NCBI GenBank assembly: GCA_041398965.1
Contig: JAWKTT010000014.1
Coordinates: 1 to 64,000, forward strand
Direction: 5' to 3'
Length of the DNA stretch: 64,000 nt
Source of the DNA: JAWKTT01 sp041398965
Lineage (GTDB): Bacteria > Planctomycetota > Planctomycetia > Planctomycetales > Planctomycetaceae
The notes under the pieces are model-generated. The model did not search any database. It was not told where the DNA came from and worked only from the letters and a program-made list of their open reading frames with translations. A program made the translations under genes and the position numbers. Positions 55,292-64,000 of this stretch are shown here, piece by piece. How positions within the stretch are numbered: the first letter of the stretch is position 1; every line of letters starts with the position of its first letter.

Positions 55292-57094
55292 ATGACGCTG
55301 AATGACGCCGAGGCCGCAGACAACTCGAAGGTCGACCTCCCGCTCGACCAAGATCCAGAAACAGCCCTCTCCCCCCCAGTGATGAGCGAGGGGGCTTCAG
55401 AAATGGCCAAGTCGTCGGAATTGGAATTTCCAGAGACCATGCCCACGGATGACGACACTCCCCAACAGGTCGCCCGTCCCAGGGTTGCCGTCGACCGGGG
55501 ATTGGTGGCGGAGATTAAGCGTCGGCGGACCTTTGCGATCATTTCGCACCCCGACGCCGGAAAGACGACCCTCACCGAAAAGCTGTTGTTGTACGCGGGG
55601 CAGATGACCGAAGCGGGTGCGGTACGGGGGCGAAAAACGCAACGGGCCGTCACTTCCGACTGGATGCAAATGGAGCGGGAACGTGGGATTTCGATCACGT
55701 CGACAGTTCTCTCATTCGAGTATCTTGGGCATCAACTCAACTTGCTGGATACGCCGGGGCACAACGATTTCAGTGAAGACACCTATCGCACGTTGACCGC
55801 TGCCGACTGTGCGGTCATGGTTCTCGACGTCGTCAAGGGGATCGAACCGCAGACGATGAAGCTGTTCAAGATTTGTGCCGAGCGGAAGATTCCAATCGTC
55901 ACCTTCGTCAATAAGCTCGACCGTCCCGGCGCCGATCCGTTGGGCGTGTTGGGGAAAATTGAAGACCTCCTGAAGATTCATGCGGTCCCGATGAACTGGC
56001 CGATCGGACTGGGCAAGCAGTTCTGCGGCGTGTATGACCTGGCTCTTGAACAAGCATTGCTCTTTCAGTCGGTCGCACATGGTTCGACGCGCGTCCCCAC
56101 AACTCGGATGAGTCTGGAGGATGCGTGCCGTAAGGTGCTCCCTCAAGAGGTTGCGAGCCAGTTGCGGGATGAAGTTTCGCTACTCAGCGAGGCGGGGGAG
56201 CCTTTTGATCGCGAGCGGTTCCTCAACGGGGAGATGACTCCCGTCTTCTTCGGCAGTGCGTTAACAAACTTCGGCTTGGAGCGGTTTCTGGAATCGTTCA
56301 TCGAGATCGCCCCCTCTCCCGGTCCACGCATGTCGGATGTTGGGCCGATCTCTCCGGAGCAGGAGAACTTCTCCGGAGTCATTTTTAAGATTCAGGCGAA
56401 TCTCGATCCTCGGCATCACGACAGGGTGGCTTTTCTGCGTGTCTGTTCTGGCCGATTCACCAGAGAAATGGAGACGTTGAACTCCCGTACGATGGCGAAG
56501 ATTCGGGTCAAACGTTCCCACCGAGCGTTTGCCCAGGAACGAGAGACCATGGATGAAGCGTTTCCGGGAGACATTCTCGGACTGGTCATTCCCGGCCAAC
56601 TCCGTTTAGGGGATACTCTCTGCGTCGGGCCTCCGATCAAATACGAAGGACGTTGGCATTTCCCCCCCGAGTGTTTCGCGACCATTCGTTGCGACGACAC
56701 GACCCGCCGGAAACAGTTTGTCGCCGGGCTGTCACAACTCCGTGAAGAAGGTGCCGTGCAAGAGTTTATGGATGAGTCGATGTCACGGGAACGGGTCATC
56801 GGGGCGGTGGGGGACTTGCAGTTTGAAGTCGTCCAGTTCCGCCTCGAATCGGAACACAAAACTCGCACCGTACTCCAGCGGCTCCCATACTCGGTTTCCC
56901 GATGGATCACGGGGGACCCTGCCGACATCGCGTCGATGCGTGTCCCCTCGTCGGCCCGCACGCTCGTCGATGAACACGGCGACCCCCTGATCGTCTTCGA
57001 GACAGAATGGTTTGCAAACTACTGTGCCGAATTGAATCCTCGCCTCACATTCCATGTCGGTCGTCCCGTCAAGAAGTTGACAGAACTATCCTGA
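55292..57094 (+). CDS. prfC: Peptide chain release factor 3 with N-terminal extension
   Basis: A GTPase that removes RF1/RF2 from ribosomes. The G motifs are SHPDAGKTT (85-93), DTPGHNDFSEDT and NKLDRPGADP. At 600 residues it exceeds the usual about 530 because of an acidic, proline-rich N-terminal extension of about 68 residues (ending before AVDRGLVAEIKRRRTFAII). A later start inside this extension (for example Met40 in SEMAKSSE) would shorten it but not remove it. Confidence 0.94.
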   Translation: MTLNDAEAADNSKVDLPLDQDPETALSPPVMSEGASEMAKSSELEFPETMPTDDDTPQQVARPRVAVDRGLVAEIKRRRTFAIISHPDAGKTTLTEKLLLYAGQMTEAGAVRGRKTQRAVTSDWMQMERERGISITSTVLSFEYLGHQLNLLDTPGHNDFSEDTYRTLTAADCAVMVLDVVKGIEPQTMKLFKICAERKIPIVTFVNKLDRPGADPLGVLGKIEDLLKIHAVPMNWPIGLGKQFCGVYDLALEQALLFQSVAHGSTRVPTTRMSLEDACRKVLPQEVASQLRDEVSLLSEAGEPFDRERFLNGEMTPVFFGSALTNFGLERFLESFIEIAPSPGPRMSDVGPISPEQENFSGVIFKIQANLDPRHHDRVAFLRVCSGRFTREMETLNSRTMAKIRVKRSHRAFAQERETMDEAFPGDILGLVIPGQLRLGDTLCVGPPIKYEGRWHFPPECFATIRCDDTTRRKQFVAGLSQLREEGAVQEFMDESMSRERVIGAVGDLQFEVVQFRLESEHKTRTVLQRLPYSVSRWITGDPADIASMRVPSSARTLVDEHGDPLIVFETEWFANYCAELNPRLTFHVGRPVKKLTELS

Positions 57095-57544
57095 CGCTTC
57101 CATCCTTGTCGGGTCCACGCATTTCCGGACCAATCGAGGATTGCATGGAACAGGTACGGCGACCTGCGATGGTTGCGAAGCACACGGGGACAATCCGACG
57201 CATCTCGATCCAGATCTAGCATACTCCGGGTGTGTTTCGCGGTGGCGAGCATGTTGGCAACCGAGTTGCGCAAGACGCAAGATGACTTACTGGGACAGCC
57301 CCACAACACTCGGCGACAACTCGAAAAGTGTTACCGGTTACCGGCATCACATTGCCGATTTGGTGAGTTGACGTTCCTCATGAACCGTTGACTGTTCGTC
57401 GACTCCTCCCAATGGCATCACATTTGACTGTGGTGCGTCGCAGCATTCATGCTTGATAATGCTTGCCTTTCTAGCGAGGTCATGGGTAGAGTGACGGTCG
57501 GAGGGGCTTGGTCATTGTCTTCTAACCCTGTTGGAGAGCGACGC
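57095..57544. other. Intergenic region, nothing recognised
   Basis: About 0.45 kb between two plus-strand genes. Short open frames exist on both strands but none resembles a gene. No terminator with a clear stem and T-run was found after prfC. Confidence 0.35.
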
Positions 57545-58678
57545 ATGCGGACTTGGAATGATTTTCGATTGTGGGCGAGATGGTCGGTCGTCACCCTTCC
57601 TCTATTGGCAATGTCGATACTCCCGATCCCAGCATCGGGGGCTGATGTGTATGGGCTGACCGCTGGTGCGCCCGAGATGCAATCGGCTGGCGTACTTACT
57701 TTTGGCCCCGATGGCATCCTCTTTGTCGGTGACGCAAAAGGGGCGGCTGTCTTCGCCCTGAAGACTGGCGATGCGACCGGAGATGCCGCAGCGGTCTCAG
57801 TGAAGATCGATGGCCTCAACGAGAAATTGGCGGACGTCGTCGGGGGAACTCCCCAGGCGATTACCGTGCAGGACTTAGCTGTGAATCCCCTCAGCGGCTC
57901 GATGTTTCTGTCGGTTGCTGGTGGCTCTCAGGCCGTTGCGATTGTAAAGGTCGCTGCCGACGGGACACTGTCGGCTCTGGACCTGAAGAACATTCCATTC
58001 GCCAAGGTCGACCTGAAGGATGCTCCGGCTGACAAAGTTGTTGGGGAAGGGAACCGGGCGAAGAACAATCGCAGCAGTTCCGTCACCGACCTGGCGTTCG
58101 TCGATGGGTTTGTGCTCGTCTCCGGGTTGTCGTCGAGTGCATCCCCCTCGAGCATTCGTTCGCTCGCCTTTCCATTTCGGGAAGTGACCGATGGTGCGAG
58201 CATCGAGATTTATCACGGCGCACATGGCAAAGTCGAAGACTATGCTCCAATCCGCACCTTTGTTCCGTTCATGGTTGATGGCAAACCGAACGTCTTGGCG
58301 GGGTATGTCTGTACTCCGCTGGTAAGGTTCCCTGTCGCTGACTTGGCGCCCGGTGAGAAACTGCGGGGAACAACGGTTGCCGAATTGGGCAATCGCAATC
58401 AGCCACTCGATATGATCGCCTACAAGAAGGGGGGACGCGACTACTTGTTGTTGTCAAACAGTGCTCGCGGTGTCATGAAGATTGATACGGCAAACCTCGA
58501 GGCGAATGCCGGCATCACCGAGCCAGTCAAGGGGGGGGGAACCGCTGGGCAGAAGTTCGAGACGATTGAATCGTTGCAGGGGGTTGTTCAACTCGACAAG
58601 TTGAACGAGGAGCATGCCGTCGTCATCGTCAAAACGACGGCAGGTGACCTGAACCTCGAAACCGTCCCGCTGCCATAG
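57545..58678 (+). CDS. Secreted propeller-like hypothetical protein
   Basis: A 377-residue exported protein. The signal segment (about 10-32, VVTLPLLAMSILPIPASG) is followed by a repeat-like beta region: LTFGPDGILFVGDAKGAAVF, LAVNPLSGSMFLSVAGG, VTDLAFVDGFVLVSGLSS and MIAYKKGGRDYLLLSNSARG. The repeated strands suggest a beta-propeller. No enzyme motif was recognised. The ATG at 57545 has GGAGAG upstream; a start at 57449 is less likely because the signal peptide begins at 57545. Confidence 0.78.
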   Translation: MRTWNDFRLWARWSVVTLPLLAMSILPIPASGADVYGLTAGAPEMQSAGVLTFGPDGILFVGDAKGAAVFALKTGDATGDAAAVSVKIDGLNEKLADVVGGTPQAITVQDLAVNPLSGSMFLSVAGGSQAVAIVKVAADGTLSALDLKNIPFAKVDLKDAPADKVVGEGNRAKNNRSSSVTDLAFVDGFVLVSGLSSSASPSSIRSLAFPFREVTDGASIEIYHGAHGKVEDYAPIRTFVPFMVDGKPNVLAGYVCTPLVRFPVADLAPGEKLRGTTVAELGNRNQPLDMIAYKKGGRDYLLLSNSARGVMKIDTANLEANAGITEPVKGGGTAGQKFETIESLQGVVQLDKLNEEHAVVIVKTTAGDLNLETVPLP

Positions 58679-58712
58679 TCTGTCGTGCCTCAAGTGGACG
58701 CAAGTCTCCGAT

Positions 58713-58753
58713 CAGGAGCCGATGTTTCTTGCGAACGTCGGCTCCTGTTTTCG
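58713..58753 (+). terminator. Rho-independent terminator
   Basis: A perfect 10-bp stem CAGGAGCCGA (58713-58722) / TCGGCTCCTG (58738-58747), loop of 15 nt, followed by TTTTCG. It lies 34 bp after the propeller-like gene. The rest of the 336-bp gap before the TPR gene shows nothing. Confidence 0.8.
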
Positions 58754-59014
58754 TAGGTCGTACGGGGACACGGATTGCCTGGGCCACGATGAGAAGCGGA
58801 GAATCGGAGCCGAACAATTGGTAGATTCCTCAGAATTATCACAGTCGATAAATTGACACTCTGGGAGAGATGAGGTAGATTGGGGGCTCTCAGGTCACAC
58901 AATTTGCTCTGCCAACTGGTTGAAACGCCTGCCCGATCGGGGTGTGTCGCGTCTGTTGGCTGTTGCAACACTCTCTCGGAATAGTCGGTCTTCCCCAACA
59001 GGGGAGTAAGACTC

Positions 59015-59887
59015 GTGCGAGAGGCATCTACTTCGGACCAGGCGTCCCAAACGGCCGGTCATTGTTCGTTTGTTGCTGGACCGTTTCATCCCGCTCCCAT
59101 CGTTGCCAGCTTGTTGCAGGCGGGACGAATCGAGTGGGAGGCTGGAGATCGTGACGAAGCGAGGACGATCTTCGCTGCGGCCGTTGCAGTCGATCGCTCC
59201 CCCTTGGCTCATTATCTGTTTGCCGAATTTCTCGTCGAGGTGGATGATCTGACGCATGCCCTGAATCATTTGCACGGGGGTTGGGAGAACGCCAAGCGAA
59301 TTGGCTCTGCTGATTGGCGGGCGACTTGTTGTCATGCGATTGCTGACCTGCATCACCTGCGGGGTGAGGGGCATCTGGCCGATCGATTTCGTCAGCGAGC
59401 GATCACTGCGGAGATGGATGCTGCCGAGGTTCAATTGGCCGAACTTCCTCCTCCAACAAGCTGGCTCTGTGACCGGGCAGTCTCGGCAGCGGACTGGAAC
59501 GATATGCCAATGGCCGAACGCTGGTTGACCCGGGCAATTCGTACCATCAGTGTCGACCGACCCGCAGACAGTGCTGTCGTGCTGGTGAATCTGGGAGTGG
59601 TCGCTTTGCACCGAGGACTCTGGGCGAAGGGGCTTCGGCACTTTCAGTCTGCCTTTCGGAAGTTCCACGAAGCCGAAGACCTGTCGGGAGTCGCCCGGGT
59701 CGTTGAGAATATCGGCCACTTGCTGTCGACCCGTTGTCAGTATCCGAAAGCGGCGACATGCTTTCGCCGAGCGATGGCACTCTTTCAACAACTCGGGGCG
59801 AGCGACTCGGCAGCACGGTGTCGGCGATTCCTCCAAGAAGCAAACCGCATCAACCACGTTCAACACGGCGATCCGCAGTGGAACTGA
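59015..59887 (+). CDS. TPR-repeat protein
   Basis: A 290-residue helical protein. Tetratricopeptide-like units are visible: RIEWEAGDRDEARTIFAAAV, AVVLVNLGVVALHRGLWAKG and RVVENIGHLLSTRCQYPKAA followed by CFRRAMALFQQLG. These would form a protein-interaction scaffold. No signal peptide was seen. The start is GTG at 59015 with GGGGAG about 9 nt upstream. Binding partners are unknown. Confidence 0.8.
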   Translation: MREASTSDQASQTAGHCSFVAGPFHPAPIVASLLQAGRIEWEAGDRDEARTIFAAAVAVDRSPLAHYLFAEFLVEVDDLTHALNHLHGGWENAKRIGSADWRATCCHAIADLHHLRGEGHLADRFRQRAITAEMDAAEVQLAELPPPTSWLCDRAVSAADWNDMPMAERWLTRAIRTISVDRPADSAVVLVNLGVVALHRGLWAKGLRHFQSAFRKFHEAEDLSGVARVVENIGHLLSTRCQYPKAATCFRRAMALFQQLGASDSAARCRRFLQEANRINHVQHGDPQWN

Positions 59888-60346
59888 TGCCGTGGAAGTT
59901 GATGATGACGCGACTCGATGACATCGTCACTTGTTGACGAACTCCCATGTCGCCCGTCATTCCCCCCTGCGCAGGATGGACGTTGGGAGAAGAATGGAAG
60001 GAAGCAACAGCACGGGGGCGTATTGACTGCCGGGTCACGGTGCAACTCGGCGACAGGAAGCGACGATGTGGTAGCAGCGGTTCTGACGGTTGCAATGAGG
60101 GTGAGGGAGCGAGTGATTCTTTCGTTTGTCCGAGATGGGCGGGGAAGGAAGTGGGGTTTGGAATACAGGTGGCCATTTGGCAACATCTCTTGTGGCAACT
60201 TTTCAGCGTTTGTGCTGCTTCCTTTCGGCATCATCCTCATTCTCATGATAGGTTCTCTACAGGACCGGTCTTCCCCAAAGAGAGGTGGCGCCATTCGGTC
60301 CCGGGCGCTTCTGTCAGTTGAACTGCACCGTTGATTGAGGTTGGAC
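59888..60346. other. Intergenic region, nothing recognised
   Basis: About 0.46 kb upstream of the tyrosine autokinase. Long open frames on both strands overlap one another and resemble no family. The GAGG ribosome binding site of the next gene is at its 3' end. Confidence 0.35.
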
Positions 60347-62737
60347 GTGATCAATTCTCCCCCACCCCCCAAAGCCGATGTCGACTTCGCTCCATTGGGG
60401 CATCTCGCCCCCGATGCCGGAGCACGGACAATCGACCTCTTGCAGTTCGCCCTTTCGATCTGGCGTCCGATGGCGATTGGCCTTGGCGGCGGTATTCTGA
60501 TGGGGATTCTTGCCTACCTCTATCTGGGCCCAGCCTATCAAGCCGAGACACGCATCCTCGTTTCCGAAAAGTCTGGCCTCCCCTCGGGGGACAAATCGAT
60601 CGCCACAATGGGGGAACGCGAGCAACATATCGACCTTATCAAGAGCGACCCGATTATCTTCCGCGCTCTGCGGGATCATGGTCTCGGCGAGTTAGACGCC
60701 TTTAATGGTTCAGCCGATGCGATTGAAGACATTGCTGATGGCATGTCGGTGAAGCGGAGTGCCGGTCGTGATACGTCGAAAGACAATATCTTTGACATCT
60801 CCTTCACGCATCCCAACAAAGAAACGTCGGTGCGTGTTGTTGATGCCATCGTCGCGGCCTACCGCGACTTCTTAATGGATCGTCGCACGAAGAACATGGG
60901 CGACCTGACAACGACACTCAACAAGAAGTTGATGGAACTTGACGATGAAATCGGCGAACTCGAAAAGCAGCACTTCGACTGGCTGGAAAGTGTCCCGCCA
61001 ATCTTCCGATCCAGTCCCCTGGTGACGAAGGAAGGTCAGACCATGATGATGCCGAATCAGTATCAGCTTGAACTCGACCGCATTCGAAAACTGATGCTCG
61101 ACAACCGCCTCATGCAGGACGACGTCAAGTCGAAGCTTCAGACACTCGAAGAAATGCTGATGGCGAAGGCCAGCCGCGAATCGATCGAGTTCTGGATCAT
61201 GCACTCCCTATCGGCTTCGACCAGCAGTGGTAGCGAAGGTGGTGGTGGTGGCGGCGGTGGAGGTGGAGGAGGGGCAAGTCTGTTTGCGGGGCCTCCAGGA
61301 AAGGCAGAACTGGATAATCAACTGTTGACCGCGCGAATCCTGAAGTCGCGACTACTGAATCTCGTCGGCCGAGATCATGAAGACGTGGTCAAGATCGATC
61401 GACAGATCAACACGATCCTTAACGCCTATCGCGAACAGGGAATGGCCTCTCCAAATATCAACGAGATTCCAGGTGAAAGCATCGGCAGCACTGGTCCGAA
61501 TGGTGCTCAAGGAAGCAACGGCTCGAAAGTCGACCTGCCGGGCATCTATCGGTACACGCTCAACAGTCAGTTACAGTTCCTTGAGAATCAGCAAGACTCC
61601 CTCCGTGCACAAGACGTGACCGCAGTCGACAACGCCAAGCAGGCTTCACTGCTGGAACTCCAGGACCAGAAGTACAAGGACGATATCTCGGAGCGTAAGC
61701 TCGAACGAAAAGGGATCGTCGACGAAATCGTGCAGTTTCGTAAACTCAAGGAACAAGATGGCTACACCGTTGAACCGATCGCACAAGTCCGCGTACAGAA
61801 GTCGATGAAGCGACTGATGAAGATCATCGGAGCCTGCGGCGTCCTTGGACTGGCTGCGGTCTTCTGCCTGGCTTATTTCCGCGAATGGTTCGATACCACC
61901 CTCAAGACTCTCGACGAAATCCGTCGCAATGTCCTCGCCCCGATCATGGGATCGGTGCCGCACTTCTCGGGGCGAACGGAAGGTGCGGGAGCGGTTGAAG
62001 GGACCGGCATGGACCCCGCATTGTGCTACTTCCATCGTCCCGGTTCGCGAGAAGCCGAAGCATATCGTTCGATTCGCACGACACTCTTTGTGGCCACGCG
62101 AGACTCGGGAGACAAGGTCATTCAGGTCAGCAGTTCCGAACCGGGCGATGGCAAGACAACCTCCATCTGCAACTTGGCCATTGCGATTGCTCAGTCAGGC
62201 AAGTCGGTGTTGCTGATTGATGCCGACCTGCGTCGTCCGAGCGTCAACCGCAGCTTCGGCCTGCGACTGGAAGTTGGACTTGCGGAGTCGCTGCGACGCG
62301 AGATTGACTGGCAGACCGCCGTACGAGCTACGCGGATCGATGGACTGAGTGTCTTGACGGCCGGGCACTGTTCGGAAAGCCCAGCCGAACTCCTGTCGAT
62401 GGCCTCGCTCAGTCAACTACTTCGTGAAACGCGAACGCACTACGACTACATCTTGGTCGACACTCCACCGTTGCTCGCCGTCAGCGATCCTTGCATTGTC
62501 TCGCCGCATGTCGATGGAATGTTGATGGTGGTCCGAGCGAACAAGAATTCCCGAGCGGTCGTGAAGCGATCACAGGAACTCATCGACACGCACGGCATTC
62601 GTCTATACGGCGTCATCGCCAACGACATCGCCCAGCAGGAGTCCAACCAGAACAACTACAGCGAATACTACACCGCCCCGGCCCCGCCAGCCCCCGCTTC
62701 GGCGGTACCGGCCGTTCCGGAACGGGCCCTGCGGTAA
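60347..62737 (+). CDS. Polysaccharide co-polymerase / tyrosine autokinase (Wzc-like)
   Basis: A 796-residue inner-membrane protein. The Wzz domain is flanked by two helices (about 42-62 and 490-512), with a long periplasmic coiled-coil region between. A Gly-rich run (about 298-309) encoded by GGT/GGC/GGA codons interrupts it. The cytoplasmic BY-kinase has Walker A SSEPGDGKTTS (about 596-606), Walker A' LLIDADLRRP (about 621) and Walker B VDTPPLLAVSD (about 704). It ends with a Tyr cluster (YSEYY, near 770) for autophosphorylation. It controls chain length of an exopolysaccharide. The GTG at 60347 has GAGG at 6 nt. No wza/wzx/wzy genes adjoin it. Confidence 0.94.
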   Translation: MINSPPPPKADVDFAPLGHLAPDAGARTIDLLQFALSIWRPMAIGLGGGILMGILAYLYLGPAYQAETRILVSEKSGLPSGDKSIATMGEREQHIDLIKSDPIIFRALRDHGLGELDAFNGSADAIEDIADGMSVKRSAGRDTSKDNIFDISFTHPNKETSVRVVDAIVAAYRDFLMDRRTKNMGDLTTTLNKKLMELDDEIGELEKQHFDWLESVPPIFRSSPLVTKEGQTMMMPNQYQLELDRIRKLMLDNRLMQDDVKSKLQTLEEMLMAKASRESIEFWIMHSLSASTSSGSEGGGGGGGGGGGGASLFAGPPGKAELDNQLLTARILKSRLLNLVGRDHEDVVKIDRQINTILNAYREQGMASPNINEIPGESIGSTGPNGAQGSNGSKVDLPGIYRYTLNSQLQFLENQQDSLRAQDVTAVDNAKQASLLELQDQKYKDDISERKLERKGIVDEIVQFRKLKEQDGYTVEPIAQVRVQKSMKRLMKIIGACGVLGLAAVFCLAYFREWFDTTLKTLDEIRRNVLAPIMGSVPHFSGRTEGAGAVEGTGMDPALCYFHRPGSREAEAYRSIRTTLFVATRDSGDKVIQVSSSEPGDGKTTSICNLAIAIAQSGKSVLLIDADLRRPSVNRSFGLRLEVGLAESLRREIDWQTAVRATRIDGLSVLTAGHCSESPAELLSMASLSQLLRETRTHYDYILVDTPPLLAVSDPCIVSPHVDGMLMVVRANKNSRAVVKRSQELIDTHGIRLYGVIANDIAQQESNQNNYSEYYTAPAPPAPASAVPAVPERALR

Positions 62738-63249
62738 GGCATCTACAACTTCGCTTGGACACCCTGCTACCACTGAAACACAATCGCTCCCTTTGCTCAG
62801 GCACATCTGTCTGAGCCAAGGGATCTAAGGGTGGCAGATTCGTCGAACACCCTCATGCAGGACCTGCGGCTTTGGCAGGGTGCCGCTCTCCCTCTCCCCC
62901 GCTGACGACGCTCCGACTTCAGACCACGCTACCACGGGGGAGAAGCCTGGGATGAGGGGGCGAACAGGGACTTCCGTTCGGCAGATTCGCCCAATCGATG
63001 CCGCTTCGTATCACCCCGTTGAAGAACGACCGTGGGTCAGATTTCCAATCTGACAAGTGCAACGCCCCAAATCGGAGGCGTCAGCCGACCCGTGACTCCT
63101 TCCCCCCCACGGGAAAGTCCTTCAAAATCGGAACGTCGACAGTGGAGGAGAGGGAGAGGCTGGCTGCAAAGATCACAGGTTGGCGAGGATCACAATCCGA
63201 GGCATGCCCCACCAGCATTGAAAGGATTGCGGATTCCTCTTTCCTTAGA
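62738..63249. other. Intergenic region with element fragment
   Basis: About 0.5 kb between the autokinase and rsmH. A weak hairpin GCTCAG-N10-CTGAGC (62795-62816) lies 57 bp after the autokinase stop and may be a terminator, though no T-run follows. An inverted fragment of the dispersed element is at 63014-63057. No mraZ gene is present before rsmH. Confidence 0.5.
63014..63057. repeat. Dispersed palindromic element, inverted fragment D
   Basis: CCCGTTGAAGAACGACC followed by GTGGGTCAGATTTCCAATCTGACAAG (split here for length) matches the reverse complement of the right end of copy B almost base for base. Beyond 63057 the similarity stops, so this is a partial copy of about 44 bp in the opposite orientation. 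Confidence 0.75.
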
Positions 63250-64000
63250 ATGAGCAAAGGAGTACAAACCGCGTCCCTTCCTTTTAAAAACTCTCCCCTC
63301 CCCTTCTCGCCTGCGTCGTTCCTTGTGTCGACTGTCCATCGTCCTGTTTTGTTTCGTGAAGTCTCCGCACAACTTGCGTTGTCGCCGGGGTTGATGGTCG
63401 TCGACGGGACGGTCGGAGCGGGAGGACACAGCCGGGAAATCTTGCCTCAAATACGTCCAGGTGGGCAACTTATCGGCATCGATCGCGATCCGATGATGTT
63501 GCAGTTTGCCTCTCAATCTGTCAGTGGTGACGATGTTCATCTCTGTCAGGGGAGTTACTCGGAACTTGCGGAACTGTTGATCCCCATGTCTCTCTCAACT
63601 GTTGATCGCGTGTTACTCGACCTCGGCTTGTCTTCCGACCAGCTCGCTGATCGGGAACGTGGATTTGGGTTCGATGCGGGAGGTCGACTCGACTTAAGGT
63701 TTGATGTCTCTCAGGGGCGGTCGGCCGCCGAGTGGTTGCAACAGTCATCGGTCCAGGAACTGACACGCATCTTCCAGGAGTTTGGCGAAGAGCCACAAGC
63801 AGAGCGAATCGCACGGGGGATCGCACAACACCGAGCGGCCAGTCCGATCGAGACCGCAGAAGATCTGGCGGCAGCCGTCTTGAAGGCGTTGGGGGTCTCC
63901 CGTTCGGCGAAGGAAAAACACCCAGCCACCCGCATCTTTCAGGCGTTGCGTATTGCGGTCAATCAGGAGTTAGAGCACCTCGAACGATTTCTCGACTCTG
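63250..64000 (+). CDS. rsmH: 16S rRNA (cytosine1402-N4)-methyltransferase, partial
   Basis: Methylates C1402 of 16S rRNA. About 250 residues are in the window and the gene runs off the 3' edge. The SAM motif is VVDGTVGAGGHSREIL, followed by RVLLDLGLSSDQLADRERGF and GRLDLRFD, then FGEEPQAERIARGI and TRIFQALRIAVNQEL, all typical of RsmH/MraW. The start is uncertain: an ATG at 63250 or a GTG at 63325 (VSTVHRPVLFREV) both fit, and neither has a good ribosome binding site. It normally begins the division/cell-wall cluster. Confidence 0.93.
   Translation, partial: MSKGVQTASLPFKNSPLPFSPASFLVSTVHRPVLFREVSAQLALSPGLMVVDGTVGAGGHSREILPQIRPGGQLIGIDRDPMMLQFASQSVSGDDVHLCQGSYSELAELLIPMSLSTVDRVLLDLGLSSDQLADRERGFGFDAGGRLDLRFDVSQGRSAAEWLQQSSVQELTRIFQEFGEEPQAERIARGIAQHRAASPIETAEDLAAAVLKALGVSRSAKEKHPATRIFQALRIAVNQELEHLERFLDS

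Noticed and set aside
1..64000. Searched by eye for tRNA genes, rRNA, CRISPR repeats and intact transposases or integrases
   Set aside because: No cloverleaf with a GTTCRANNC T-loop, no regularly spaced repeats, and no DDE or tyrosine recombinase motifs were recognised; a covariance-model search would be decisive.

Overview
The window is about 57% GC by eye and reads as chromosomal DNA of a planctomycete (Planctomycetota, Planctomycetales-like). Several gene families typical of that phylum are present: a DUF1592-type cytochrome c with a Tat-exported DUF1552 partner, a DUF1549/DUF1553 cytochrome with Ig-like domains, two DUF1559 proteins (one with a classical prepilin N-terminus paired with a small lipoprotein), a Ser/Thr kinase with C-terminal membrane helices, a DUF5117/DUF4953-type zinc metalloprotease, and many secreted proteins. 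The genus cannot be fixed from the sequence. No rRNA, tRNA, CRISPR array or intact transposase was recognised.

Layout. 1-7 kb: dapF and a ROK sugar kinase, a sialidase-like propeller, a hotdog thioesterase, and a sodium/solute symporter with its DUF3311 partner. 7-12 kb: a surface cytochrome operon (DUF1592, DUF1552, degenerate SGNH protein). 12-20 kb: a membrane-anchored protein, a Ca2+/Na+ antiporter, a CPBP protease, a small monohaem cytochrome, an HtrA-like protease and a sigma-54 activator. 20-28 kb: a long DUF1559 fusion, a Ser/Thr kinase and the DUF1549/DUF1553 protein. 28-33 kb: PPK2, a metallo-beta-lactamase-fold protein, an orphan LolD-like ATPase, DUF1653 and gpsA. 33-38.8 kb: a DUF1559/lipoprotein pair, a DUF218 protein, a STAS/RsbW-like pair and an SGNH hydrolase. 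38.9-43 kb: an operon of a zinc-ribbon membrane protein, a giant FAD/Fe-S oxidoreductase and MoaD. 43-50 kb: xylulokinase, an M16 peptidase, a disrupted ruvC, a tandem GNAT protein and an aminotransferase. 50-64 kb: the metalloprotease, hpt with an overlapping upstream gene, a glycosyltransferase, release factor 3, a secreted propeller-like protein, a TPR protein, a polysaccharide tyrosine autokinase and the 5' part of rsmH.

Operons inferred from spacing: ROK-dapF; DUF3311-symporter; DUF1592-DUF1552-SGNH; ATPase-MBL-PPK2; zinc ribbon-FAD/Fe-S-moaD (ATGA overlap); unknown gene-hpt (GTGA overlap); STAS-RsbW.

The most notable non-coding signal is a dispersed palindromic element of about 130 bp. 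It has three near-complete copies (10994-11122, 27924-28053, 31411-31536) and one inverted fragment (63014-63057). Two copies start directly after the stop codons of planctomycete cytochrome operon genes. The most notable coding anomaly is a ruvC whose catalytic residues are all readable but whose frame is broken four times in about 90 bp. No clear defence island, biosynthetic cluster or other obviously new multi-gene system was found.
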